Part shown: in pieces, positions 54,482 to 64,000 of the stretch | Position numbering within the stretch: the stretch's first letter is position 1 | Layout of the letters: the number at the start of each line of letters is the position of its first letter | DNA from: Spizellomyces punctatus DAOM BR117 | Lineage: Eukaryota; Chytridiomycota; Chytridiomycetes; Spizellomycetales; Spizellomycetaceae | DNA length: 64,000 nucleotides | Assembly (NCBI RefSeq): GCF_000182565.1 | Contig: NW_015971539.1 | Coordinates: 1,682,295-1,746,294 of the forward strand | Direction: 5' to 3' | The notes under the pieces: generated by a model | Seen by the model: only the letters and a program-made list of their open reading frames with translations | Databases searched by the model: none | Told to the model about the DNA's origin: nothing | Program-made: the position numbers and the translations under genes

Positions 54482-57400
54482 ATGAGTAACGCGCAAGACG
54501 TAAAGGTCGGCCACACTGTGGAGAACCTCCAAGATCCGATCGGCGCCTTTGATGACATCAAAAAAGATGTGGAAGCCGAGGTTCATACGGAAAAGGAGGG
54601 TGAATCCCAGGCCGTGGATGAATTGGTCGCAGCAGCCGTCGAAGAAACCGACGATCCTGCTACTCCCGTCATAACCTTTAGGTTCATTTCTATGAGCATC
54701 TTTTGGGCTGTCGCCGTTTCCGGGATCAATCAGTACATGTGGTTCCGTGCCTTGCCCATTCAGCTTCAAACTGTCGCGGTCCAACTGCTTTCCTTCTTTA
54801 TGGGTAAGAATATTTTCATGTCATTCGAGAAGGACCTAAACATTCTCAACATGTAACTTGACTGCTTTGCGCCTGCAGGGAAATTTTTGGAGCGAGCCCT
54901 GCCTACCACCAAATATCACCTCCCACTCATTGGTGAATGGACTATGAACCCCGGTCCGTTCAACAAGAAGGAACACTGCCTCATCAATGTTTTTGCCAAT
55001 GCTGGCTTCCAGAGCGCTTACGCTGTCGATATCGTTGGTAAGTGCGAAATTGAGCGCGCCATACCAATGTTTGCTGTATTGGGATCACTCAGCTGGCTCT
55101 GATTTCAGTTATTCAACGTGCTTGGTATAAACAAAACTGGGGAGCAGCGTACGGAATTCTTCTCGTACTCACGGTATGAAGCATTTTATGCACACTTGTG
55201 TCTGTCGAATCTGCTTCATGGCTTCTATTTTGACGTAGACACAAATGTTTGGGTATGGTATTGCTGGTATCTGCCGAAATATCCTTGTGTACCCCCCGTC
55301 CATGATCTGGCCGACCAACCTTGTCAGCACAACAGTAAGGGCATTCGATATTTATGGTGAACCTTTATCCATTTGGGAAATCACTCACAAGTTTAATATC
55401 TGTTAGTTCTATAACACTCTCCACGGTGCCAGCACTGGCGATAACCGTAAGTAATAGTACTAATTTTGCGACAAATCCTTTCCATTTTATTCATGTGTCA
55501 TTGGCATTCGCAGGCGGACGTCAACGATTCTTCGGGCTTGTCTTTGCTGGCGCTTTCATCTGGTACTGGTTTCCAGGATACATTATGCCCATCATTTCTT
55601 CCCTTTCGATTATGTGCTGGTTCGCACAAACAAACCCTATTGTGGGAAATTTGGGATCAGGTAGTTTGGGAATGGGAATTGGAAACTTTACCCTCAACTG
55701 GTCTCAAGTCATTGTAAGCATAATCTATCGCATTGATTGCCCTGGATTCTTGCTCACCGTTCTACACGGTGACCGTAGGCTTACTTGACGTCGCCCCTTG
55801 CCTACCCCACCTTTGCCATTGCAAACATCTTGGTCGGTGCCCTTGCCATCTTCTGGGTCATTACCCCTTGGATGTACTACACCAACTTTTGGGACTCCAA
55901 GCTCTTCCCTATCCTCTCTTCTGGCAACTATGCCGTGCTCAAGAATGAGACAACCGGTGAAATGTTTGCTGAATAGTATGTGTTGATTTGGCTGCAATCC
56001 GCCCGGTTTAATTGCCTGACATGACTATTTTTGGCGATAGCTACGACATTGACCGCATTTTGACGCCTGAGAAGACGCTCAACATGACCGCGTACAACGA
56101 GTACTCTCCTCTCCGCCTCTCCACTGTTTTTGCTTTTACCTACGGAGTCAGTTTCGCTGCCCTTACTTGCATCTTCACGCATGTCCTTCTTTACAATGGT
56201 ATGAGGATGACTTTGCCTACAGAAGATGATCAGCCTTTTGAGCGACTGTATGCCTCTAGGAAAGGATATCTGGCAACGATTCCGGAAATCCAGGACCGAA
56301 GATGGCGACATCCACAACAAGATGATGAAAGCTTACCCTGAAGCCCCCCTGTGGTGGTACTTTTCTCTGTGGCTCGTTACTTTGGCCGTCAGTATCTTTG
56401 TGGCTGAATATTGGGAGACCCACTTGCCATGGTGGGGTGTAATGCTTGGTGAGTTTATGTAGACTATCTGCTCTTGATGACCTCAACAGTATAATTCACG
56501 CACAACACCAGCGGCTGCCATGGCCATCATTACGACGATCCCCATCGGTATCGTGACCGCTACGACGAATAACATGCCTGGAACGAACGTTATCACCGAG
56601 CTTGTTATTGGTTATCTCTTGCCCGGGAAGCCTATTGCCAACATTCTGTTCAAGGTATGTGTTTTCTGCTTAGATTGTAATTTACGAATAGCCCTAACAT
56701 ACTGATTCCTTGCAGACCTACGGTTATATTGGACAATACCAGGCAATCACCTTTTTGCAGGATCTAAAGCTAGGTACGCGCCTCTTCCTGTGGCCTTTAC
56801 ATTGACCATCAGGCTGACAATTGGTATACCATTTTCTTATTTTTCAGGACACTACATGAAGGTCCCTCCAAGAGCCATGTTCATTGCTCAAACGGCTGGA
56901 ACGCTTGTCTGTGGCATTATTCAATACCTCGGTATGGGTGATTGGTGGTGAAGGAAGTTTTTGCGACTGCCGCTAATCGTTCTCGTAAATGACCCAGTTA
57001 TGGATTCCATTATGACCAACGCAATCAAGGATGACCCAGCCAATGTAAATCAATGAGATGAGATTGAGTTGATGCGCTGGAAATGAAGCTAATTATCGTA
57101 TTTTATTTATAGATGTCACCAAACTCCCAGTACCCTACGCCCAATGCCCATGTGTTCTACTCAGCATCCGTGGTGGGTATCGCCTTCACGCTGTTGCAAT
57201 TCTGTAACTTGGACTGCAGTCTCATCGTTTTCAACCAGATTTGGGGTGTCATTGGACCTAATCTCATGTTCGGTCCTGAATCGCTCTACAGCGCCATGTA
57301 TTGGTTCTTCTTGATTGGCTTTTTGGTATGGACGTGGTGCAACCTACTCGTTTAATGTCGCCAAGACTTTGCTCAATTCTGATTCTTTGAGAACAGCTTC

Positions 57401-57915
57401 CGATCCCTGCTTGGCTGCTCCACAAAAAGTACCCCAACTTTGGCTGGGACAATGTTCACTGGCCCGCCATTCTGAACGGCACCCTCTTGATCCCCCCAGC
57501 TGCCCCCGTCAACTATATGTACGTATCCTTTTGCCATTTGCACTTTGTGCGTTTGATTGACCTTGACCAACTTATAACCTATAGTACCTGGGGTATTGTC
57601 GGTATCACATTCAACCACTACATTCGCAAAAACCGGTCGCGGTGGTGGAAGAAATACAACTATGTGCTGTCTGCTGCCTTGGATTGTGGAACCATTGTCG
57701 CAACCCTTGTCATTGCCAGGTACGCTCTTGTCTTGTGACGACAGCGTTCGTACTCTTCATGTCCTAACTTGCCAACTTGCCAACTTTTCAGTCTGTTACA
57801 AAACGGATCCTACAAGGCCGACATGCCGGAATACTTTGGCAACAGACCGTTCCTAGACCCCGCCACGGGCGATACTCAAGAATACTGTCGTATCGATCAC
57901 GGCGACCTCCTTTAG
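54482..57915 (+). CDS. Oligopeptide transporter, OPT family (ISP4-like)
   Basis: Plasma-membrane proton-coupled uptake of small peptides or glutathione-like substrates. Eighteen exons: 54482-54803, 54879-55037, 55109-55173, 55239-55334, 55407-55446, 55514-55713, 55779-55975, 56041-56198, 56260-56448, 56512-56654, 56716-56773, 56848-56931, 56998-57044, 57113-57172, 57239-57325, 57397-57518, 57585-57719, 57792-57915; 761 residues. Family marks are NPG in WTMNPGPFNKKEH, the KVPPR form of the KIPPR motif (HYMKVPPRAMF), WPTNLVSTTLFYNTLH, RFFGLVFAGAFIWYWFPGYI and IWGVIGPNLMFG. About 14 hydrophobic segments can be counted. The N-terminal 55 residues are acidic and cytosolic. Most introns are 60-80 nt. 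The preceding 2-kb promoter is the longest in the window. Confidence 0.96.
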
Positions 57916-58164
57916 ACAAACCTACTCTAGTATTTTGTAGTTTACATGGTTATCTTGCTTCCAGCCTGGTGCTGGATGTGCTTAGTGATGTGTTGGTCAA
58001 TGTAGATCAGTGTGTTTCATTGGAATAAACATCATGATCAGCAATACTAGTAAGCCAATCGCGTAAGCCATTATGTCATCATGAACTGCGCACCAGCATC
58101 CATTCCACCAATCAAATGCATTTTTCATTTTTCAATCTGCGCCACAGCGCAGTTCTCCATCGCC

Positions 58165-58173
58165 TATAAAAAA
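58165..58173 (+). promoter_or_regulatory. TATA element of U2 copy 2
   Basis: tataaaaaa about 43 to 35 nt upstream of the U2 5' end, in the same place as in copy 1. Confidence 0.6.
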
Positions 58174-58207
58174 GCGCCGTTCCCCGTCCCCCCTCCTGTT
58201 TTCTTTA

Positions 58208-58398
58208 ATCCTCTCAGGCCTTTTGGCTAAGATCAAGTGTAGTATCTGTTCTATTCAGTCTGATAACTGAATCTGTTCACATTGTGGACAATTGTTATCA
58301 AACTAATTTTTGAATTCCGCTGGGAGTTGATGGGCTTGCCCTAGACGCCTGGCACGGGTGTCCCCAGTCTTGCACTATCTCTGGGTGACGCCGAGGGC
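58208..58398 (+). ncRNA. U2 spliceosomal snRNA, copy 2
   Basis: Complete U2 of about 191 nt, sequence identical to copy 1. The branch-site-pairing GTAGTA is at 58239-58244 and the Sm site AATTTTTGA at 58305-58313; 3' stem-loops end near 58398. The RNA pairs with intron branch sites in the spliceosome, and this window has well over 100 introns. Confidence 0.95.
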
Positions 58399-58896
58399 TT
58401 ATAAAGAGGAAGAAACAAATATGGCATTTTAAATGGGAATTGAATTTAATTATGATTTAATGCATGTAATACTTGTTGAGAATTTAATAGCATGATGAAC
58501 GGCGGGTTCATTTCTAAAGTGTCAGCTGGGCGCAACCTGTCGGGAGACCTCACTGTAAAACTTGAAAGACGTCGTAGGATGTGGACCGCTGCAGGCGAGC
58601 ATGAAATGCTCTCAAGGTGAAAGCATGTGTGTAGCGTGCACGGACCTTGATTGCCTGCCAGGTATCAGCATTTTTAAGTAGTATCTACCTTATTGATGCC
58701 ATGTGGTTGTCCTTGCACTACAACAGTGGTTGGCGTATACGGCAATTATCAGACAGTAGGACCATTACTACATTTGCTCGTTTGTACATGTATAATAATA
58801 AAAAAAAAGAGTTAAATCCTCCAAAAAAATAAAATCAAAGAGAAAATCAAGATACAAGAAATGTGACGACAACCCTAGCCCACCGATTCTCCATCA
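58399..58896. other. Intergenic between U2 copy 2 and the deubiquitinase
   Basis: 498 bp with no gene. The first about 20 bp match the 3' flank of the other U2 (17 of 20). The rest is AT-rich. Confidence 0.5.
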
Positions 58897-61230
58897 TCAT
58901 CGTCCCGCTCCTTTATCTCCGCCCCCTATTCCTAGTTTCCCCTTTTCTTTCTCCTTTTCCTTTTCTTTATCCTTTTCTTTATCCTTCTTCCCAATTCCAA
59001 ACCATCCCCACCCCTCCTTGTCCCGATCCTTATCCTTCTCCCCTCCCCAATTGCCAACCGCATCCCCCACGTCCGAAGATCCCGCACCATTAGTCTCTTG
59101 TTTGGTATCCCCCATGATAGCAGGCAAAGAAGGTCGCTTTCCTAGTTTCTTTTTTGCTAGTGGTGGTTGTATTGGAGTGTTTGATAAAAGGGGATTGGAA
59201 TCTGTTTGGGATTCAGAGAGTGCGGTATTGGGTTCAGCAGGTGGTGCAAGCTCTTCTGATGGCTTCATGGAACGTATGAGATCGCCAGCGTCAAAATCAA
59301 CAGCCGTGTAGAAAAAGATGTAGCCACATCCGACAGCGTTCGTGTCTCCATAGTACTTTTGGAGCTCGGATTCTTCTACAGGCTACAGGAATACGTGATA
59401 CCGTTAGGTTGGAGCCATGATCGGGTGTTGACAAGTAAAATGCGTGGGACTCACCGAGACATCGTCATCGTCAAAGAGCAACCACTGTTCGTGACTCTTC
59501 ACCAAGGTAACGTAATGGCCATGATGTGGCCCACTCCCAATATGGACAATCACAGCAAATAGCCTATAAAGCCGATCGGGATCTTCCGCATCATCCGTGG
59601 TGTTAAAAAGCCTAAGCTCCAAAGGAAATGGAACACGATAGGATAGTTTGATATATCGCTGTAGTTTTTCTTGGTATTTAAACCGTTTTAGATGAACCGC
59701 AAGAATATTTGGTGTCTTTTTCACCTTCATTCTCTTTTGGGCTTCTTGAAGGCTTCTACATGTGTCGCAAAAGAATTTATTCTTTTGACACAGGGTTTCC
59801 GATTTCGAAAAGTTACGAAGACAGCTGCTCAGTGAAGAATTTGGTTCCACATCAACGGAAAGATCCAGGAACGCTTCATCTCGGGAGGTGACTGTTTCGC
59901 AGGTGAGGCATTTGGTCTCGTTGGTAAGAATGCCTTCGAAAAGGGCGTGGACCCAGCTAGCGGGTTTATCGACGGGCTCTTCTAATGTGCCGTTTGTTGG
60001 TGGGAAGACGGTATCAAATGCTGGTGGTATTATGGCAGATGGCAAAGCCTTTAGCTTTTCCGAGAATTCCTTTCGATGTCGCAAAAGTATTTCGGCAATT
60101 GCGTTTAATAAATAATTTAGCATCTCGTGCGCGTCTTGATGCATTGTGCTCCGAAAAAGCTCTGGTCAGAGAGAACAAGAAGTGTCATCATTAGCGCCGT
60201 TGCTTGAGACCTTGTTGCATTTTTACGCGGCGAAAGCCGTACCATTCTCTTTTTTCAGAATCGTCACAAATTGTTGAGGGGCGACAACACCAGTCTTTTT
60301 CTTTTGTGATGTTATCTTGACAAATAGCTCGTGTAAGGCGGACAATAGCGTTTCCTGGTTCGCCTCCGCAGGTTCAATTCCTTCCAGAATTGTCGGTATT
60401 GGCGGAGTAGCTGACTGAGAAATAGGCTTATTTACTAGCGAGCTTTTCGCTGAGCTGTCTTTCCGCTTCTTTTCCAGTTTGACGCCATTTTCTTTATCTG
60501 TTAAGCCCGACCGTTGATCCTTGCCAGATCCGTCTGCGCGAAAGTAGCCATTGAGAGATGTGGTGGATGATGTGGTTCTTAGGTTTGGTGTTGATGGTGG
60601 TAGCGCGATGTTCTCGGACGCGGCGGTTAGGAGCGCTGCTGAGAGGGGATAAGAATATTCTTGCACGCATTCTCGAAATGGTTTGCAAAAATAGAGGGCT
60701 TGCACGACCGAGTTGCAGTAGCTGTGTGCATGAAAGCAAGAGAAATCGTATATGCCATTAGCGTCATTTGCTCACATCCAACGCGCGCGGCTTAAATTTG
60801 GACCATCACGGATTTCCATACCAAGTGTTGCCAAACTGCAAAACAAAGACGCCCATCCGCATTAGTATCAATAAACCAAAACCAAAGGCACGTCCAAAAT
60901 GACACATACATTTTCCAAACCAAAGTATCGATCATTGCCAGTGTTCGCCCAATCGGATGTTATGCTGCTTGGCCGTCCACCGGCACTACCCTGAGGTTCG
61001 AGTAAAAGACAGCGTGAGCAATTTGCAGCTCATTTTCCAGTTGGTGCATTCCTTTATCCCCAGTACTTGCGCCCTCTCGCCAGTTCTCCAAGTATACTTG
61101 CAACACAAATGCGATACGCGCCAACTTTCGACCCGTTTCACGGCCACTATAATTCTTCACCTCCACGCACAGCTCGCATAGGACCCAACCAATAACGCAC
61201 CATATTTCCAATCCATTTCAAAAATGACAT
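58897..61230 (-). CDS. creB: Ubiquitin carboxyl-terminal hydrolase, USP12/46 (CreB) type
   Basis: Cysteine protease that removes ubiquitin; fungal CreB acts with the WD protein CreC in carbon repression. Firm exons on the minus strand: 60990-60910, 60835-60822, 60721-60243, 60161-59455, 59382-58897. The Cys box is split across exons as [17 protein letters not shown], with the catalytic Cys in FGNTC; the His box is [54 protein letters not shown] and [20 protein letters not shown] follow the USP12/46 order, and CLTC/CDTC are the zinc ligands. An insertion of about 90 Ser/Thr-rich residues lies after the Cys box. The C-terminus is a KDKEKEKE-rich tail. The first exon is tentative: I place the ATG at 61230 (61230-61201, [10 protein letters not shown]), which needs an atypical 210-nt intron. 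Confidence 0.9.
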
Positions 61231-61662
61231 GACTCACGCCCCGCACGGGTCCGCTTGTCCACGCCTCGCAAACTTGACTTCCACGGCACGTCGTTAGAAA
61301 GGCCGTTTTTGAAAGTTCACCGGTGATGCCGCAACGAGTTTGTCCACGATACCCAGAGGTACTTTCACTTGGGAAGATATGCAGCAAAGAGAGTTTGCTT
61401 TTCAATGGGAATACCTGAGCAAGGCGAGATTCAAGATGCCAAAACTGGCGAAAGGCTGGAGATTTCAACAGCTCCTGCGAAGTGTTGAAATCATGGCTAA
61501 GCCACTACAGAAGGTGACTGTGCCCGCTGATACTGAACTAAGTTACAAATAAATAACAGGCATTCTTGGATCATCCCAAAACTAATCTATAATTCAAAAA
61601 AGTGCAAGCTACATACAGAATTAGTCCGGGTATTGGCTAGTTTTAGCATTGGCTGTAGCAGG
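60991..61662. other. Unresolved stretch between the deubiquitinase and the regulator
   Basis: Apart from the tentative first exon of the deubiquitinase, protein-like frames occur on both strands: plus 61340-61552 (ending PADTELSYK) and minus 60960-61211 (containing [20 protein letters not shown]). Neither is recognised, and they may hide a small gene whose exons I cannot join. Confidence 0.35.
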
Positions 61663-64000
61663 TTATTGCCGACTCCATCCCGCAAGAATAGGTCCATTTG
61701 CTTTCTCCCCTTCCGCTATTATGTTCAGGAGATTCTCCTCCATGTGCTTGGATATAAATGAAACACATAGATGAGCAAGTGCCGCCAATTTTTTTTCTGA
61801 AAAAGACAAACTTGATGAATGAATCGTACCTTTATCAAATATCGCCGTCGGCCCACTTGACGAAGGCAGTTCAAGTGAACCTGCAAGTCATTTTGCACTT
61901 GTGCCAGTTCCTCCTCAACAACGGTCGTCTTTGTAGCCATTATCAGAATCAACGCCGAATAATACACACACCACATGCTATAATAGCCGATGAGCTTCGC
62001 GTCTGGGTCGAGTCGAATGGCTTTACGCAATAAATGGGCAATTCTACGAGCATGATCGAGACATATTGCGTACGCCGCGCCAGCAGACTCTGACAATCCA
62101 TTCTCGCTGGGATGATAATGGGATTCGAGTACAGTTGGAAGATGGAGAAGGATAAAGCCACAATGATAATATAAATGCGCGTGGAGGGTGTTCCAGGGTG
62201 GAGGTGATTTGGACACGAGAGAGAGAGCAAAGTGATCCCACTTGTCAATGTTATGGAACCAACTTGGTGTCGAGTTCATCCAGTTGACTAATGCTTGTTC
62301 AAGCTCTGCCCGCGTTTTGCGACGTTCTTCTAGAATCTTCGCAAGCGCCTCTGGGCCGCCCGCAGGGCTCACCTGTTCGTTGGCCATGCGATCTCGCCGG
62401 CCGTCGTCGATAGCCCGTTGCACCATCGTGCCAATCGTTCCTGCAAACTTGAAAGCCTTGGTCCATATTTGAACCACAACAATCCATAATGTCATCGAGT
62501 CAGGCTCAGTTTCATTCGATACGGGTGGCTCGTCGTTTTCGTCCATGATGCTCTGCCACGTCGACTCGGTGCCCGGAAACTTTACAGCCCAGTGATGCAC
62601 AGAATCACCAAAGCGAGGGACATTATCTATTTCAACCACCGGTTTATCCTCATCCTTGATAATAGGTGGCAGATCCATCATGCTCGTGTCAACAGCTTCC
62701 AAAAACCAGAGACAAGACCAAATCCGCCGACGAGTTTCCTTTTGCAGAAACGTCAACGGACCATGCACCGAAACAATATCTGGATCCACGTTCAAACGAA
62801 GTTCCATTGCCATTCGAATGCACAAAGCGAGGATTGAATTCCGAGCACTGACTGTAGAGATTCATTCAGATAAAGACGAGCATAGGAAAGGGAGTTTCAC
62901 ATTGCTCACCTAACCCGAGCGTGTTCGCGGAACTGGAAAGCATTCCAAGCCCTAAAACGGTGTCAAGGTTCGGTGTCTCTAGCAATTGTGGGATCATCGA
63001 ACGTGCTTTCCAAAAGAAATATTCTGCGGCGATGTACGGTGGCAAGCCTCTTGCTTCGGCGTACGCCTTGAGCGCCGGATGGTCAGATAATGGTGCTGCG
63101 CAGGCACATATCGACATAACCACAAACATGGGCTGTCGATGTAACGATCGCATAAACGTTGCCTCATGAAACGGTAGCATGGTGGCGGCGCTGTAATAAC
63201 ACTCAAAGAACACTTGGGCTAGGTGTCTGATCACTTCTGGCGATGAAACACAGTCGGCAATCGGTCCTTCCAGTATTGGGCCCACAGCGTAAGGGCACAT
63301 CATGTTATAGGGGACGTTACTCGCAATGAGAGCAGGGGAGCGGATGGAGAGGTTCGAGACTCCTGCAACGATCGCATCGTTCCCGTCTAAAGCGGTCTCC
63401 GGGCCCGTGACGCTGATCGGCGGACAGGTCGCGTTTTGTGGCTTCTCTGATACCAAGGTATCATTTTCGCCGCTCTCCCGGCTAGTGTCACTACTACTAC
63501 CGATCAATATTTCCTCCAACTCTCTCACCTGAAAAGACATGCATGTTTTATACTCTGAGGGATGACGGAAACCAAAATTTTAATTTCTCACTCTGGACTC
63601 CAGCATCCGGATATAGGCCGTTCGATCATAGCGTCGGCCTCCCCGATTCTGACTTCGACTTCCGCTGGCCCCACGGTCCCGAGAGCGACTATGTGGACTA
63701 TACACGCATATCTAATCACATGACCAATATTCAGCTTTGTAGCAGATACTTGTCGTTATCCCCAGCTTCAACCAACCCTTCCACGGGCCGCACATGCTCC
63801 ACATGATGGTCTGGCCGAGTCACACTTTCTTCGAATCCGATAACCTGTGCGCGAACAAGTTTTGTACAGTCAATTGCTGTGAGCCCTATTTACGGAGCAT
63901 GCATCATACATCTGTCGCACGCCCACACTTCGTCCGGTTTCTCTGCAAAAGGTTTATGCTTCACTTTCTGCGTGCTCCTCGAAGCACCCGACTGCTCCAT
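61663..64000 (-). CDS. Zn(2)Cys(6) transcription factor with fungal_trans domain
   Basis: Fungal-type DNA-binding regulator. Exons on the minus strand: 64000-63910, 63844-63777, 63711-63592, 63528-62910, 62851-61830, 61746-61663; 667 residues with exact phases. The zinc cluster is at residues 28-55 (C28, C31, C38, C45, C48, C55: ACDRCYRIRRKCDSARP, then SCGACAARGRICVYS), interrupted by two introns. A linker and short coiled coil follow (YDRTAYIRMLESRVRELEEIL), typical for dimerisation. The middle homology region includes FFECYYSAATMLPFHEATFMR, ARSMIPQLLETPNLDTVLGLG and CIRMAMELRLNVD with KETRRRIWSCLWFLEAVD, the fungal_trans core. The ATG falls on the last three bases of the window, so an upstream exon cannot be excluded. 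Target genes are unknown. Confidence 0.93.

Larger units (their letters stand above)
58108..58398 (+). repeat. Inverted repeat arm B (U2 gene plus 100-bp promoter)
   Basis: Identical over 291 bp to the reverse complement of 27850-28140. Outside these limits only about 20 bp on the 3' side remain similar. Confidence 0.95.

Noticed and set aside
27850-58398. Inverted repeats as termini of a 30-kb mobile element
   Set aside because: The repeated unit is exactly a U2 gene with its promoter, the interior holds housekeeping genes, and there is no transposase or target-site duplication.

Overview
The window is nuclear DNA of a zoosporic (flagellate) fungus, most likely a chytrid. Most genes are split by short introns (about 45-90 nt) with GT donors and AG acceptors. 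The gene set is fungal: C-5 sterol desaturase, a Zn(2)Cys(6) regulator, a CreB-like deubiquitinase and an OPT transporter. Two genes, TEX9 and the dynein-2 intermediate chain DYNC2I1/WDR60, belong to cilium and flagellum biology and are absent from non-flagellate fungi. I rebuilt exon structures by reading both strands; in nearly all genes the intron phases close exactly over the whole reading frame.

Layout. 1-3054: 3' end of an unrecognised disordered-protein gene (+), then UTP23 (-). 3440-6903: DGAT2 (-) and TEX9 (-). 6904-8262: no supportable gene. 8263-12899: ERG3, EIF3M and mitochondrial uS15 (all +). 13088-15632: an orphan membrane protein (-) divergent from the SWP1/ribophorin II subunit of oligosaccharyltransferase (+). 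15739-19035: ATG9 (-). 19428-20849: divergent histone H2A/H2B pair. 21175-24941: Yra1/ALY mRNA-export factor (+), ribosomal protein S11/uS17 (-), KDEL receptor ERD2 (+). 25205-27464: complex I subunit NDUFS7 (-) divergent from F1-ATPase assembly factor ATP12 (+). 27850-28040: U2 snRNA (-). 28374-32667: CCT8 (-), glia maturation factor (+) and cornichon/ERV14 (-). 32977-36206: intronless PPR protein (+) and a proline-rich single-span membrane protein (-). 36772-43054: XPB/SSL2 helicase (+) and DYNC2I1 (+). 43364-49841: USO1/p115 tether (-), an orphan helical protein (+) and a SWSAP1-like RecA-fold protein (-). 49842-51827: gene-poor. 51828-52473: ER FKBP-type isomerase (-). 52474-54481: long promoter region of an 18-exon oligopeptide transporter (54482-57915, +). 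58208-58398: second U2 snRNA (+). 58897-61230: USP12/46 (CreB)-type deubiquitinase (-). 61663-64000: Zn(2)Cys(6) transcription factor (-), whose ATG is the last triplet of the window.

Functionally this is a housekeeping region, not an operon or island. Several genes fall into the early secretory pathway (SWP1, ERD2, ERV14, USO1, ER FKBP, DGAT2) and mitochondria (uS15m, NDUFS7, ATP12, probably the PPR protein). The most unusual features are two U2 snRNA genes in inverted orientation 30 kb apart with 291 identical bases including the promoter, very small coding exons (an ATG-only exon and 14-nt exons), a GC-AG intron in ATG9, recurring CACGTGA promoter elements, an RFX-type X-box palindrome, and two orphan genes. 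I did not find CRISPR arrays, transposase genes, rRNA or tRNA genes.
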